Shown here: positions 1 to 5,859 of the stretch, piece after piece
How positions within the stretch are numbered: the stretch's first letter is position 1
How the letters are laid out: each line of letters opens with the position of its first letter
Position numbers and translations under genes: made by a program
DNA from: Blastocatellia bacterium
GTDB lineage: Bacteria > Acidobacteriota > Blastocatellia > UBA7656
Direction of reading: 5' to 3'
Length of the DNA: 7,590 bases
Assembly (NCBI GenBank): GCA_022615215.1
Contig: JAKEHD010000269.1
Location: forward strand, 1-7,590
Notes under the pieces: generated by a model
Database searches by the model: none
Seen by the model: only the letters and a program-made list of their open reading frames with translations
Told to the model about the DNA's origin: nothing

Positions 1-19
1 AGTTCGAAGAACTGTGCTG

Positions 20-37
20 CCGCGCTCGTGAGCGCGG
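20..37 (+). terminator. GC-rich hairpin, possible terminator of an upstream gene
   Basis: CCGCGCTC at 20-27 is followed by a 2-nt turn and its exact complement GAGCGCGG at 30-37 (or a 7-bp stem with a 4-nt loop). A run of five T lies at 47-51, nine bases past the stem instead of directly abutting it. This could end transcription from a gene left of the window, but the T-run spacing is poor for an intrinsic terminator, so it may simply be a structured intergenic palindrome. Confidence 0.3.
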
Positions 38-59
38 ACTGCGAAATTTTTCTTGTGAA

Positions 60-88
60 TTTTCATTTCACCCCGCGCGTACTATAAA
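60..88 (+). promoter_or_regulatory. candidate sigma-70-type promoter of the 115-372 gene
   Basis: TTTTCA at 60-65 (4 of 6 matches to the -35 consensus) and TATAAA at 83-88 (5 of 6 to the -10 consensus) are separated by 17 nt, the optimal spacing. Transcription would start near 95 and leave a leader of about 20 nt containing the GGGAG ribosome binding site at 101-105. The call rests on consensus matching only. Confidence 0.3.
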
Positions 89-114
89 GATTTCTCGGTC
101 GGGAGTTTGCGAGA

Positions 115-372
115 ATGGGACGGCCGGTCAGGGTCGAGATCAAGGGCAAAGACAAGGTCTGGGAGCAGGCTTTTCGCGTCGAGTGGGAAGACGAGTTCCC
201 TGAAAGAAAACTCGTCACGGATGGCGCGGGCTATTTTCTTATCGAGCCTGAATGGATGGATGATTGCGAGCGCGTCGCGGCCCAGACCTTTTGCCGCGTG
301 GTGCGAGCGCCCGACGACCCCGGCCGCCGCCAATGGATAGGTTCGTTGATAGGACGGCGCGGCAAAAATTAA
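115..372 (+). CDS. small protein of unknown function, 85 aa
   Basis: I do not recognise a family. The ATG at 115 is preceded by GGGAG at 101-105, a well-placed ribosome binding site with a 9-nt spacer, and a plausible promoter lies just upstream. The translated protein has an ordinary soluble composition: alternating hydrophobic and charged residues that suggest beta strands (VRVEIKG, WEQAFRVEWED, GAGYFLIEPEW) and a short basic tail ending IGRRGKN. There is no signal peptide or membrane segment. ORFs of similar length exist in two other frames over the same DNA (107-340 on + and 82-333 on -). Neither has a comparable ribosome binding site, and both have the Arg/Ala/Ser-rich look of out-of-frame translation. 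The gene appears monocistronic, because an inverted-repeat element follows 18 nt after its stop. Confidence 0.6.
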   Translation: MGRPVRVEIKGKDKVWEQAFRVEWEDEFPERKLVTDGAGYFLIEPEWMDDCERVAAQTFCRVVRAPDDPGRRQWIGSLIGRRGKN

Positions 373-390
373 TACCGCGCAGCGATAAGG

Positions 391-500
391 TAATTAGGGC
401 ATGTCGCATAATTCAAGAAACGGCCCATAACTTGTAGATGGTCAAACAGCCACACACAATATCTGGGCGGAAAATCCATTTGTGCGACACGCTCTAATTA
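391..500. repeat. 110-bp terminal-inverted-repeat element (MITE-like)
   Basis: The left arm TAATTAGGGCATGTCGCATA (391-410) and the reverse complement of the right arm (481-500) match at 17 of 20 positions; all three differences are transitions. The core between the arms is 70 bp with no ORF. Both ends finish on TA, as expected for an element that duplicates a TA target on insertion, like IS630/Tc1-mariner elements and the small non-autonomous elements they mobilise. Read as + strand RNA, two of the three mismatches become G-U pairs, so the arms could also form a near-perfect 20-bp hairpin. The right end stops 16 nt before the ATG at 517, so the element supplies most of that gene's immediate upstream DNA. 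That it is mobile is inference; no second copy is in the window. Confidence 0.55.
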
Positions 501-516
501 TAGACTGAGGGCATGC

Positions 517-1686
517 ATGCGTAGAATTCGAACAGGTTTGATCGGAGCGGGATTCGTCGGCCCGCTTCACGTCGAGGCGGTCAGGAGGCTCGGCTTCGTC
601 GAGGTGGTCGCGGTCGCAACTTCGAGCCGGGAGCCGGCCGAAAAGAAAGCCGAGCAACTCGGTATAGAGCGCGCTTATCGGAGCTACGAAGAACTGCTTG
701 CGGACGACTCCATCGAAGCGGTTCACGTCTGCACGCCTAACTATAAGCATTACGAAGTGGTGATGGCTGCATTGGAGAGCCGAAAGCATGTGATATGCGA
801 CAAGCCGCTCGGTCTCACGGCTGCGGAGGCTCGCGCTATGCGACAACGCGCAGCGGAAACCCGCAAGGTGAATGCCGTGACCTTCAACTACAGATTCAAT
901 CCGCTCGTTCAGCATGCGCGCGCTTTTATAGCGAAGGGCGAGATCGGCAAAGTCTCATTCATGCATGGTTATTACTTGCAGGACTGGCTCTTGTACGAGA
1001 CCGATTTCTCCTGGCGACTCGAATTCGACAAGGGCGGCCCGTCGTGCGCCGTGGGCGACATAGGCTCGCACTGGTGCGACACTGCGCAGTTCATGTCGGG
1101 TCTCAGGATAAGGCGCGTGCTCTCAAGCCTCTCTACAGTCGTGCCGGTTCGCAAAAAGCCCGTCGGCTCGCGCGAAGCGTTCGCCGCCGCCGCTTCCGAA
1201 GAGATGGTCGAAGATTACGTCGTCACTTCCGACGACCTCGCCTCGGTGATGGTCGAGTTCGAGGGCGGCGCGAAGGGGATGTTTTCCGTGGGCCAGGTCT
1301 GCCCCGGTCACAAAAACGATCTTCAGATAGAGATCAACGGCTCGAAGGCGTCCATAGGATGGAAGCAGGAGCGCCCGAACGAATTATGGATGGGCTACCG
1401 CGACCGGGCGAACGGGGCGCTCCTGCGCGAACCCGGCTTGCTCGATGAATCGGCGCGACGCTATGCGAACTTGCCGGGCGGCCATAACGAAGGCTGGGCC
1501 GATGCATTCAAGAACCTTATGTCGAACATCTATTCATTCATCGCCGAAGGGGGCGATCCCGTGAGCGACGCAAGCAGGATCGATTTCCCGACTTTCGAAG
1601 ACGGCTATCGCGCCAACTGCGTGGTTGATGCTATAGTGAAGTCCAGCGCGAGCGGCTCGCTGTGGACAGATGTGGAATATGAGTGA
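517..1686 (+). CDS. Gfo/Idh/MocA family NAD(P)-dependent oxidoreductase
   Basis: Predicted cytosolic pyridine-nucleotide dehydrogenase, probably acting on a sugar, inositol-like polyol or sugar acid; the substrate cannot be read from the sequence. The N-terminal Rossmann fold carries GLIGAGFVG (Gly10, Gly12, Gly15 of GxGxxG) and ends with the family signatures CTPN (72-75) and CDKPL (94-98), where Lys96 is the usual catalytic lysine. The C-terminal alpha/beta domain contains GDIGSHWCD; Asp181 and His185 match the Asp/His pair that completes the active site in inositol dehydrogenase-like members. The length of 389 aa is normal. The ATG at 517 has GAGGG at 507-511 five nt upstream; the ATG at 513 hits a stop after three codons. 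There is no export signal. The next gene, 108 bp downstream on the same strand, encodes an exported oxidoreductase accessory-type protein, so a shared carbohydrate-oxidation role is plausible. Confidence 0.93.
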   Translation: MRRIRTGLIGAGFVGPLHVEAVRRLGFVEVVAVATSSREPAEKKAEQLGIERAYRSYEELLADDSIEAVHVCTPNYKHYEVVMAALESRKHVICDKPLGLTAAEARAMRQRAAETRKVNAVTFNYRFNPLVQHARAFIAKGEIGKVSFMHGYYLQDWLLYETDFSWRLEFDKGGPSCAVGDIGSHWCDTAQFMSGLRIRRVLSSLSTVVPVRKKPVGSREAFAAAASEEMVEDYVVTSDDLASVMVEFEGGAKGMFSVGQVCPGHKNDLQIEINGSKASIGWKQERPNELWMGYRDRANGALLREPGLLDESARRYANLPGGHNEGWADAFKNLMSNIYSFIAEGGDPVSDASRIDFPTFEDGYRANCVVDAIVKSSASGSLWTDVEYE

Positions 1687-1690
1687 ATTT

Positions 1691-1769
1691 ATGAACTATG
1701 AACTATGAACTATGAACTATGAATGATGAATAGAACATCGATTCATCGTTCATCATTCATCACTCATCG
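1691..1769. repeat. heptamer-repeat hairpin array 1
   Basis: Four tandem ATGAACT units (1691-1718) pass into ATGAATG and ATGAATA (1719-1732). After a 9-nt gap come four units of the opposite orientation (1742-1769; TTCATCG, TTCATCA twice, CTCATCG). ATGAATGATGAA at 1719-1730 pairs perfectly with 1749-1760, giving a 12-bp stem with an 18-nt loop; a 7-bp alternative pairs 1725-1731 with 1741-1747. The array starts 5 nt after the stop codon of the oxidoreductase gene and ends 12 nt before the ribosome binding site of the next gene. It could attenuate transcription or protect the upstream mRNA. Its layout resembles the short tandemly repeated repetitive sequences known from cyanobacteria. Confidence 0.85.
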
Positions 1770-1794
1770 TTTCTTATTGACGGAGGGCTGAAAG

Positions 1795-2394
1795 ATGGCG
1801 AAGCAGAAAGACGAGATAACCAGAAGAGAGGCTATCAGAAATATAAGCGCAGGCGTGGGCGTCATCGCCACTCTGCCTGTCATAGGCATGGGGCAGGAGG
1901 CGCACAATCACGGGGCGCGCACATCACAGGCGGCGAGCGGCGCAAGTCCCAAGCCTTTGCGTTTCTTCACCGAAGAAGAGAATAAAACCATAATCGAGAT
2001 GTCGGAGCGCATAATCCCCGCAGACGACTCTTCGCCGGGCGCAAAGGCCGCGCGCGTAAACGAGTTCATAGACCTGATGGTGAGCCAGTCGCCCGATGTG
2101 ACGAAAGAGCAATGGCGCACAGGGCTTGCGGCGATCAACAAAAAGAGCCGCGATATGTTCGGCGCTCCGTTCGCCGATGCAAGCGTCGATCAGCAAGTAG
2201 AGATGCTGAAAGAGATCAGTAAGAACGAAAAATCACCGTCCACCACCGAAGAGCGGTTCTTCCGAACGATCAAGTACATGACCATTGACGGCTACTATAC
2301 GTCCGAGATAGGTATAAAAGAAGAGTTGCGCTACAAGGGCAATACTTACTTGAAAGAGTTCACGGGCTGCACACACCCGGAGCATCAGAAATAA
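1795..2394 (+). CDS. twin-arginine-exported gluconate 2-dehydrogenase subunit 3-like protein
   Basis: The 199-aa protein begins with a Tat-type signal: TRREAI at 9-14 contains the twin arginines (Arg10, Arg11), and a hydrophobic stretch follows at about 17-33. It is therefore probably exported folded to the periplasm, perhaps with a partner. The mature part matches what I know of the gluconate 2-dehydrogenase subunit 3 family: FFTEEENKTIIEMSERIIPADD (starting near 57), then NEFIDLMV (89-96), and a C-terminal GCTHPEH ending (Cys192, His194, His197). In characterised systems this small subunit accompanies a GMC-type FAD dehydrogenase and a cytochrome c subunit, and may help export or assembly. 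Neither partner is adjacent here. The ATG has GGAGGG at 1782-1787, 7 nt upstream. ATA supplies 8 of its 16 Ile codons. No lipobox cysteine is seen. The family call is from memory of motifs. Confidence 0.85.
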   Translation: MAKQKDEITRREAIRNISAGVGVIATLPVIGMGQEAHNHGARTSQAASGASPKPLRFFTEEENKTIIEMSERIIPADDSSPGAKAARVNEFIDLMVSQSPDVTKEQWRTGLAAINKKSRDMFGAPFADASVDQQVEMLKEISKNEKSPSTTEERFFRTIKYMTIDGYYTSEIGIKEELRYKGNTYLKEFTGCTHPEHQK

Positions 2395-2510
2395 TCAGCT
2401 ATCAGCTATCAGCTTTCAGACCGAATACTGATGGCTGACGGCTGAAGACTGATGGCTGACGGCTGAAGACTGATAGCTGACGGCTGATAGCTGACGGCTG
2501 AAGACTGATC
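2394..2510. repeat. heptamer-repeat array 2, between convergent genes
   Basis: Three ATCAGCT units start on the last base of the preceding TAA stop (2394-2414), followed by a diverged TTCAGAC. After a 5-nt break there are twelve tandem heptamers of consensus RCTGAHR (2427-2510; such as GCTGACG, GCTGAAG, ACTGATG), which are the opposite orientation of the first type. The 12-mer at 2395-2406 (repeated at 2402-2413) pairs perfectly with 2483-2494. A higher-order 21-bp period, ACTGATG GCTGACG GCTGAAG, is repeated twice. The array fills nearly all of the 128 bp between the rightward gene ending at 2394 and the leftward gene ending at 2523, so it may act as a bidirectional terminator. No oligo-T tract is present. 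Confidence 0.9.
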
Positions 2511-2522
2511 GAGCAGGCACAC

Positions 2523-2735
2523 TCAAAAGAATATGTCTTCGAGAATCTTTTTTACTATGAGTTCGCGGTCCTCGCGGCGGCGGACCTTGCGGCGGCGGTC
2601 GGTCCCTTCGTTGTCTATCCAGGTCACTCCATCGATCACTATAAGCGTGTCGGCCGTATAACGCATCGAGCGCCGACGCTCTCCCTTGCGGCGTTCTGAT
2701 ACGGCGCGGCGCTCGACACCATCCCACAAAGACAT
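2523..2735 (-). CDS. small Arg-rich protein with ERR/RRR motifs, unknown function
   Basis: This 70-aa protein of unassigned family is very basic in two blocks: VERRAVSERRKGERRR (7-22) and DRRRKVRRREDRE (46-58). They flank a hydrophobic core, ADTLIVIDGVTWID (28-41), that reads like two beta strands. The C-terminus, LIVKKILEDIFF, is probably a short amphipathic helix. Spaced Arg pairs of this kind could bind nucleic acid or acidic ligands, but I know of no characterised homologue. The ATG at 2735 is chosen because GGAGAGGAG lies 5 nt upstream (2741-2749 on the + strand). The in-frame ATG at 2756 would place that ribosome binding site inside the gene. It is the last gene of the leftward run, and its stop is 13 bp from heptamer array 2. 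Its start overlaps the ORF at 2639-2839 in another frame. Confidence 0.65.
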   Translation of the reverse strand: MSLWDGVERRAVSERRKGERRRSMRYTADTLIVIDGVTWIDNEGTDRRRKVRRREDRELIVKKILEDIFF

Positions 2736-2839
2736 AACATCTCCTCTCCGGCCCATAGGTTGGACGCCCGCTTAAAGATCTCTTTCTCCCGAATTCCCAT
2801 CTGAGGCGGCCGGCCGCATCGCGGACAGAAGGGTATCAC
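2639..2839 (-). CDS. possible small zinc-knuckle ORF, maybe frameshifted
   Basis: A GTG-initiated 66-aa ORF begins MIPFCPRCGRPPQMG, a classic CxxC zinc-ribbon knuckle (Cys5, Cys8). A degenerate second pair, CLCG, follows at 36-39 (Cys36 and Cys38, CxC rather than CxxC). After that the sequence overlaps the Arg-rich gene by 97 bp in a different frame and loses any protein-like character. The GTG overlaps the TGA stop of a short upstream reading frame (…LMAEAAIE), giving a GTGA junction. Either the two are translationally coupled or one small zinc-ribbon gene has been split by a frameshift or sequencing error. Its first 38 codons look more real than the rest. It is included because nothing else explains 2757-2890. 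Confidence 0.35.
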   Translation of the reverse strand: MIPFCPRCGRPPQMGIREKEIFKRASNLWAGEEMLCLCGMVSSAAPYQNAARESVGARCVIRPTRL

Positions 2840-2890
2840 TCTATCGCGGCCTCAGCCATCAGGGCCAACCTGATATGCGTCTCCTTGCCG

Positions 2891-3409
2891 CTACTCGACC
2901 GGATTTTCCGAGCTTAGATAGTCGGTCAAAGTCATGCGATTGAAGAAGACGGGGGTGCGTGACTCTTCCTCAGAGGCAGGCCGGAAAGGAAGTATCTTTT
3001 TCTCGAATGGCTCGTCTTCCCAGCCGTCCGTATCTCCCTCTTGCGCAGCGCATAAGGATTTCTTTCTTCCGCTTTCCACGCTAGAGGGCGCGAGGTCTTC
3101 TTCCATAGTGCAAGCCTCTTCTCTGAGGGCGTCGGCTTCCTGTTCCAGATCGTCGATCCTCTCCACAAGGCGGCTGCGCTCCGAGCGCAGAACCTGCATG
3201 CGGAAGTTCAGGCGGTTGATCTCGGTCTGGTGCTCCTGGACTGCTCGCTTGAGCGAGGTCTCTTCTTCTTCAAAAGATGCCGCCCGGCGATAGAGCGCGG
3301 ACGCTTCCATGTCGAGCGCTTCGGCCATCTGTTGAAAGATTCTCATCTTCACGTGGGGCGATGCCGGATAGTCGCTTTGCGACACTTCCTTTTCTTCGAG
3401 AGTATTCAT
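2891..3409 (-). CDS. coiled-coil protein of unknown function
   Basis: This 172-aa protein has no family I recognise. Residues 1-20 are polar. Residues about 22-107 are strongly helical with heptad-like spacing of Leu, Ile and Val among many Glu, Arg and Gln residues (for example LKRAVQEHQTEINRLNFRM and LVERIDDLEQEADALREEA), which predicts a coiled coil and oligomerisation. The rest (108-172) is acidic and probably disordered, ending with a short hydrophobic stretch, VFFNRMTLTDYLSSENPVE. There is no signal peptide or membrane segment. AGGATGGA lies just upstream of the ATG as a partial ribosome binding site. The gene follows the c-di-GMP protein gene by 141 bp on the same strand. It could be its partner, but nothing in the sequence proves this. 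Confidence 0.75.
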   Translation of the reverse strand: MNTLEEKEVSQSDYPASPHVKMRIFQQMAEALDMEASALYRRAASFEEEETSLKRAVQEHQTEINRLNFRMQVLRSERSRLVERIDDLEQEADALREEACTMEEDLAPSSVESGRKKSLCAAQEGDTDGWEDEPFEKKILPFRPASEEESRTPVFFNRMTLTDYLSSENPVE

Positions 3410-3550
3410 AGTTCCATCCTGCTTTGATGTTCTTATGTTGCGGGGGCAATATCGCGGGTCGCATCAATCAACCCGTCGCGCATATCTGCGGCTACGAAAG
3501 GAAGACTTTCTCGTTACTGCGATCTCTTTTCCTCAAGCGCCGTCCTGTGA

Positions 3551-5497
3551 TCAAAGGCCGATGGATTTGGCCTGGGAATTCACCAGGTGCAGTAAGGAGG
3601 CTTTGCGGCGGCGAACCGCTTTGTCTTCGTACATGCGCTGGTCGGCCACTTCCATCAATTCCTCTATAGCAGTGCCGTCCTCTCCGTAGGTGGCATAGCC
3701 TATAGAGATTCCCGCGCGCGCTGTGCGGCCCGGCCTGACTTCGTATGCGAAGTCATCAAGGGCCGATTGCAGGCGCACCTTCAGATCGAGCACGACATCT
3801 GCCGTCGCGCGGTGCAACACGGCGACGAATTCGTCGCCCGCATATCGGACCAATGTATCGTCCGTGCGCAAGTGAGCGCGCAGGGACGCCGAGATGTATC
3901 GCAGTATGTCGTCGCCTACATGATGGCCATAAGTGTCGTTGACCTTCTTGAACCCGTCCAGGTCCATCATCATAAGCACGAGCGGATAATTGTACCGCTC
4001 GGCCCGGCTTCGCTCCTGGTCGAAGAAGCTGTAGAGATAACGCGAGTTGGGCAGTCCCGTCAATCCGTCTGTGAGCGCCGATTCCTGCGTGCGCTCGAAG
4101 ACGAGCGCATTGTAGATGGCGGTCGCCGCATGCGAGGATATTGTCTCAAGCAGCCTCACTTCGTCGGACGAATACCCCTGGTCTTCTTCCGAGTAGAGGG
4201 CGAGCACGCCCACCACGAGGTCTCCATTCAACAGCGGAAATATGGCGGTCGAGCGATAGAGGGCCGCCAGGTGTCCGAGCGGCCTTTCCAGGTCCGCGAG
4301 CGGGCTGCCGCCGATGAGAACCTGGCGATGGCTTGCGACCCATCCGGCCCCGCCCTCTTCAAATAGCAGCGAGAGGTTCTTGAGCGATTCGGCATGATGG
4401 CCGATCACGTGCGCCGCTTGCAGGCAGTTGCCTTTCGCCAGATAGATTATCAGCGTCGTGAAGTTGGCGACATGCGCGAGCTTGGCCGCCACTATGGGCA
4501 ATATCTCAGAGAGCTTCAACGTGGAGCCCAGCGTCTGCGAGATTTCGTAGAGCGAGAGCACTTCGCGTTGCGCGGCGGCTATATCGCGCATAGCCTCTTC
4601 CGTTCGCGACCTGGGCCTACGGCCCGCGACCTCGTCGAACAAAGATCCTGTCGGTAGATTCGGGTCGGCCTCGCCCGCTGAAAAGGCAGGATGACCGGTC
4701 GCAGGCATCTGACTCTCGATCGAGATTATCACCTTGAAGAACGCTTCCAAAATAGCCGGGTCGAACGTGCGCCCGGATTCCGCGCGCATCAATTCGAGCG
4801 CCTGTTCCCGCTCGTAGGAAGGACGATGAGGGCGATCTGTGATGAGCGCGTCATAGCAATCGACCACGGTCAGTATCCGCGCGCCTAATGGAATCTCTTC
4901 GCCTTTGAGGCGGCCCGGATAGCCTGTGCCGTCGAACCTTTCGTGGTGATGCCTGACTATGGGGACGACTTCATAAGGAAACTCGACGTTGCTCAGTATG
5001 TCCGCGCCCACTACCGGGTGGTTCATTATCTTCGAATACTCGGCCTTGCTGAGTTTGCCCGGCTTGTTGAGTATGTGCTCGGGCACGGCGAGCTTGCCTA
5101 TATCGTGCAGGAGCGCAGCCGTCTTCAAACCCTCCATCTGGTCCTCAGGATAGCCGACGGCGCGGGCAAGCCCCTCGGCCAGCACGCGCACCCTCTGTAT
5201 ATGGCCGCGAGACATTTCGTCTTTGGCATCTATTGCCATAGTCAGCGACTCTATGGTTGCAAGGTGCAATCTGGTCAGGCGCTCTATGTACTCGTTCGAC
5301 GCTTCGACCTTCTTCAGATAGGCTTTGTATATAATGTAAGCCAAAAGCGGCACGATTACCGAAATGAGAAATAGAACGAGATCGAACCGAACCGGAGCTA
5401 TAAACAGGCTATAGGCCGAATAGACGAATGCCGAGACGCCTGCCAGAGAGACGCCTACCATAAACAGTTTGGATCGAGCGCCGATCACCTGATGCAC
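3551..5497 (-). CDS. membrane-anchored HD-GYP / GAF / GGDEF cyclic-di-GMP protein
   Basis: Predicted inner-membrane protein of about 648 aa that can both degrade and make cyclic di-GMP. Residues are numbered from the in-frame GTG at 5503. Two membrane segments (about 12-35 and 40-60) precede an HD-GYP phosphodiesterase domain (about 80-260) with HDIGK (133-137), HHHERFDGTGYP (185-196) and DCYDALITDRPHR (215-227), all canonical. A linker leads to a GAF-like sensor domain (about 315-465). A C-terminal GGDEF cyclase domain (about 475-645) has DLDGFKKVNDTYGH, an AGDEF active site (555-559), and an RTDD inhibitory I-site (546-549) exactly five residues upstream. The GTG at 5497 is preferred because GAGGTG (5501-5506) precedes it at good distance; the GTG at 5503 is the alternative. 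Catalysis is predicted from intact motifs and is untested. Confidence 0.93.
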   Translation of the reverse strand: MHQVIGARSKLFMVGVSLAGVSAFVYSAYSLFIAPVRFDLVLFLISVIVPLLAYIIYKAYLKKVEASNEYIERLTRLHLATIESLTMAIDAKDEMSRGHIQRVRVLAEGLARAVGYPEDQMEGLKTAALLHDIGKLAVPEHILNKPGKLSKAEYSKIMNHPVVGADILSNVEFPYEVVPIVRHHHERFDGTGYPGRLKGEEIPLGARILTVVDCYDALITDRPHRPSYEREQALELMRAESGRTFDPAILEAFFKVIISIESQMPATGHPAFSAGEADPNLPTGSLFDEVAGRRPRSRTEEAMRDIAAAQREVLSLYEISQTLGSTLKLSEILPIVAAKLAHVANFTTLIIYLAKGNCLQAAHVIGHHAESLKNLSLLFEEGGAGWVASHRQVLIGGSPLADLERPLGHLAALYRSTAIFPLLNGDLVVGVLALYSEEDQGYSSDEVRLLETISSHAATAIYNALVFERTQESALTDGLTGLPNSRYLYSFFDQERSRAERYNYPLVLMMMDLDGFKKVNDTYGHHVGDDILRYISASLRAHLRTDDTLVRYAGDEFVAVLHRATADVVLDLKVRLQSALDDFAYEVRPGRTARAGISIGYATYGEDGTAIEELMEVADQRMYEDKAVRRRKASLLHLVNSQAKSIGL

Positions 5498-5514
5498 ATA
5501 CACCTCGCTTCAGA

Positions 5515-5596
5515 AAGGATGAAGGATGAGGGATGAAGGATGAAAAGACGGGTAAGGAGAAGGGCTTTCATCCTTCATCCTTCCGCCTTCATCCTT
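5515..5596. repeat. heptamer-repeat hairpin array 3
   Basis: Four heptamers (AAGGATG, AAGGATG, AGGGATG, AAGGATG; 5515-5542) face four of inverted orientation (CATCCTT, CATCCTT, CCGCCTT, CATCCTT; 5569-5596). The 15-mer at 5531-5545 pairs perfectly with 5566-5580 around a 20-nt loop, and weaker pairing extends the stem by about three more positions. It lies just upstream of the c-di-GMP gene, 9 nt before its GAGGTG ribosome binding site, so it would sit in that gene's leader if transcription starts further right. An ORF at 5510-5722 on the minus strand reads through this repeat and is not credible. Confidence 0.85.
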
Positions 5597-5859
5597 TCCA
5601 AACCCCTGTTCAAAGCGTTGCGATCTGCCACAAACTGCGAGGCGTTGAGGAAAAGAGTCTTCCTTTTCTTCCTCACTGAGGAAAAAGTCATCCTTTGATG
5701 CCCCGCATAAAGTTCTATTCAATAACCGTGCCGCCTCCGGCCTTGCCGGGCGAATCTCTAAACTTCACTTATATAATGAGTTAGCGGGCTATGAGGAAGG
5801 CATGATTTAAACGAGGGTAAATCTCCACAGTCAAAGTGCCGCTGAGGGGCGGTCTCTTT
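5597..5859. other. intergenic stretch with no recognisable gene
   Basis: Nothing here supports a protein or a known RNA family. Two weak signals are present. TATAAT at 5772-5777 is a perfect -10 hexamer on the + strand but has no -35 match at 16-18 nt. CCGGC at 5737-5741 pairs with GCCGG at 5745-5749 across a 3-nt loop and has no T run. The leftward c-di-GMP gene probably takes its promoter from this stretch, since it is the only space before the preceding gene, but I could not locate a convincing minus-strand promoter. I looked for a cyclic-di-GMP (GEMM) riboswitch and saw no matching core. Confidence 0.4.

Noticed and set aside
82..340. Alternative ORFs at 82-333 (-) and 107-340 (+)
   Set aside because: The 115-372 frame has the ribosome binding site and a more protein-like composition; the others are shadows of it.
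442..915. 157-aa minus-strand ORF
   Set aside because: It lies antisense to the well-supported oxidoreductase gene and crosses the inverted-repeat element; its composition (Cys, His, Arg, Ser rich) is typical of out-of-frame translation.
2416..2727. 103-aa minus-strand ORF
   Set aside because: Its last 30 residues are a translation of the heptamer array (repeating SAVSHQS), and it shadows the Arg-rich gene in another frame.
3440..3485. Hairpin GCGGGT…ACCCG upstream of the coiled-coil gene
   Set aside because: The stem is only 5-6 bp with an 11-nt loop and no T run, and is not distinguishable from chance in GC-rich DNA.
3767..4366. 199-aa plus-strand ORF
   Set aside because: It is antisense to the GAF/GGDEF part of the c-di-GMP gene, whose motifs are unmistakable; no ribosome binding site or domain is seen. 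The same applies to 4943-5374.
5510..5722. 70-aa minus-strand ORF upstream of the c-di-GMP gene
   Set aside because: Its C-terminal third is translated heptamer repeat, there is no ribosome binding site before its ATG, and no family is suggested.
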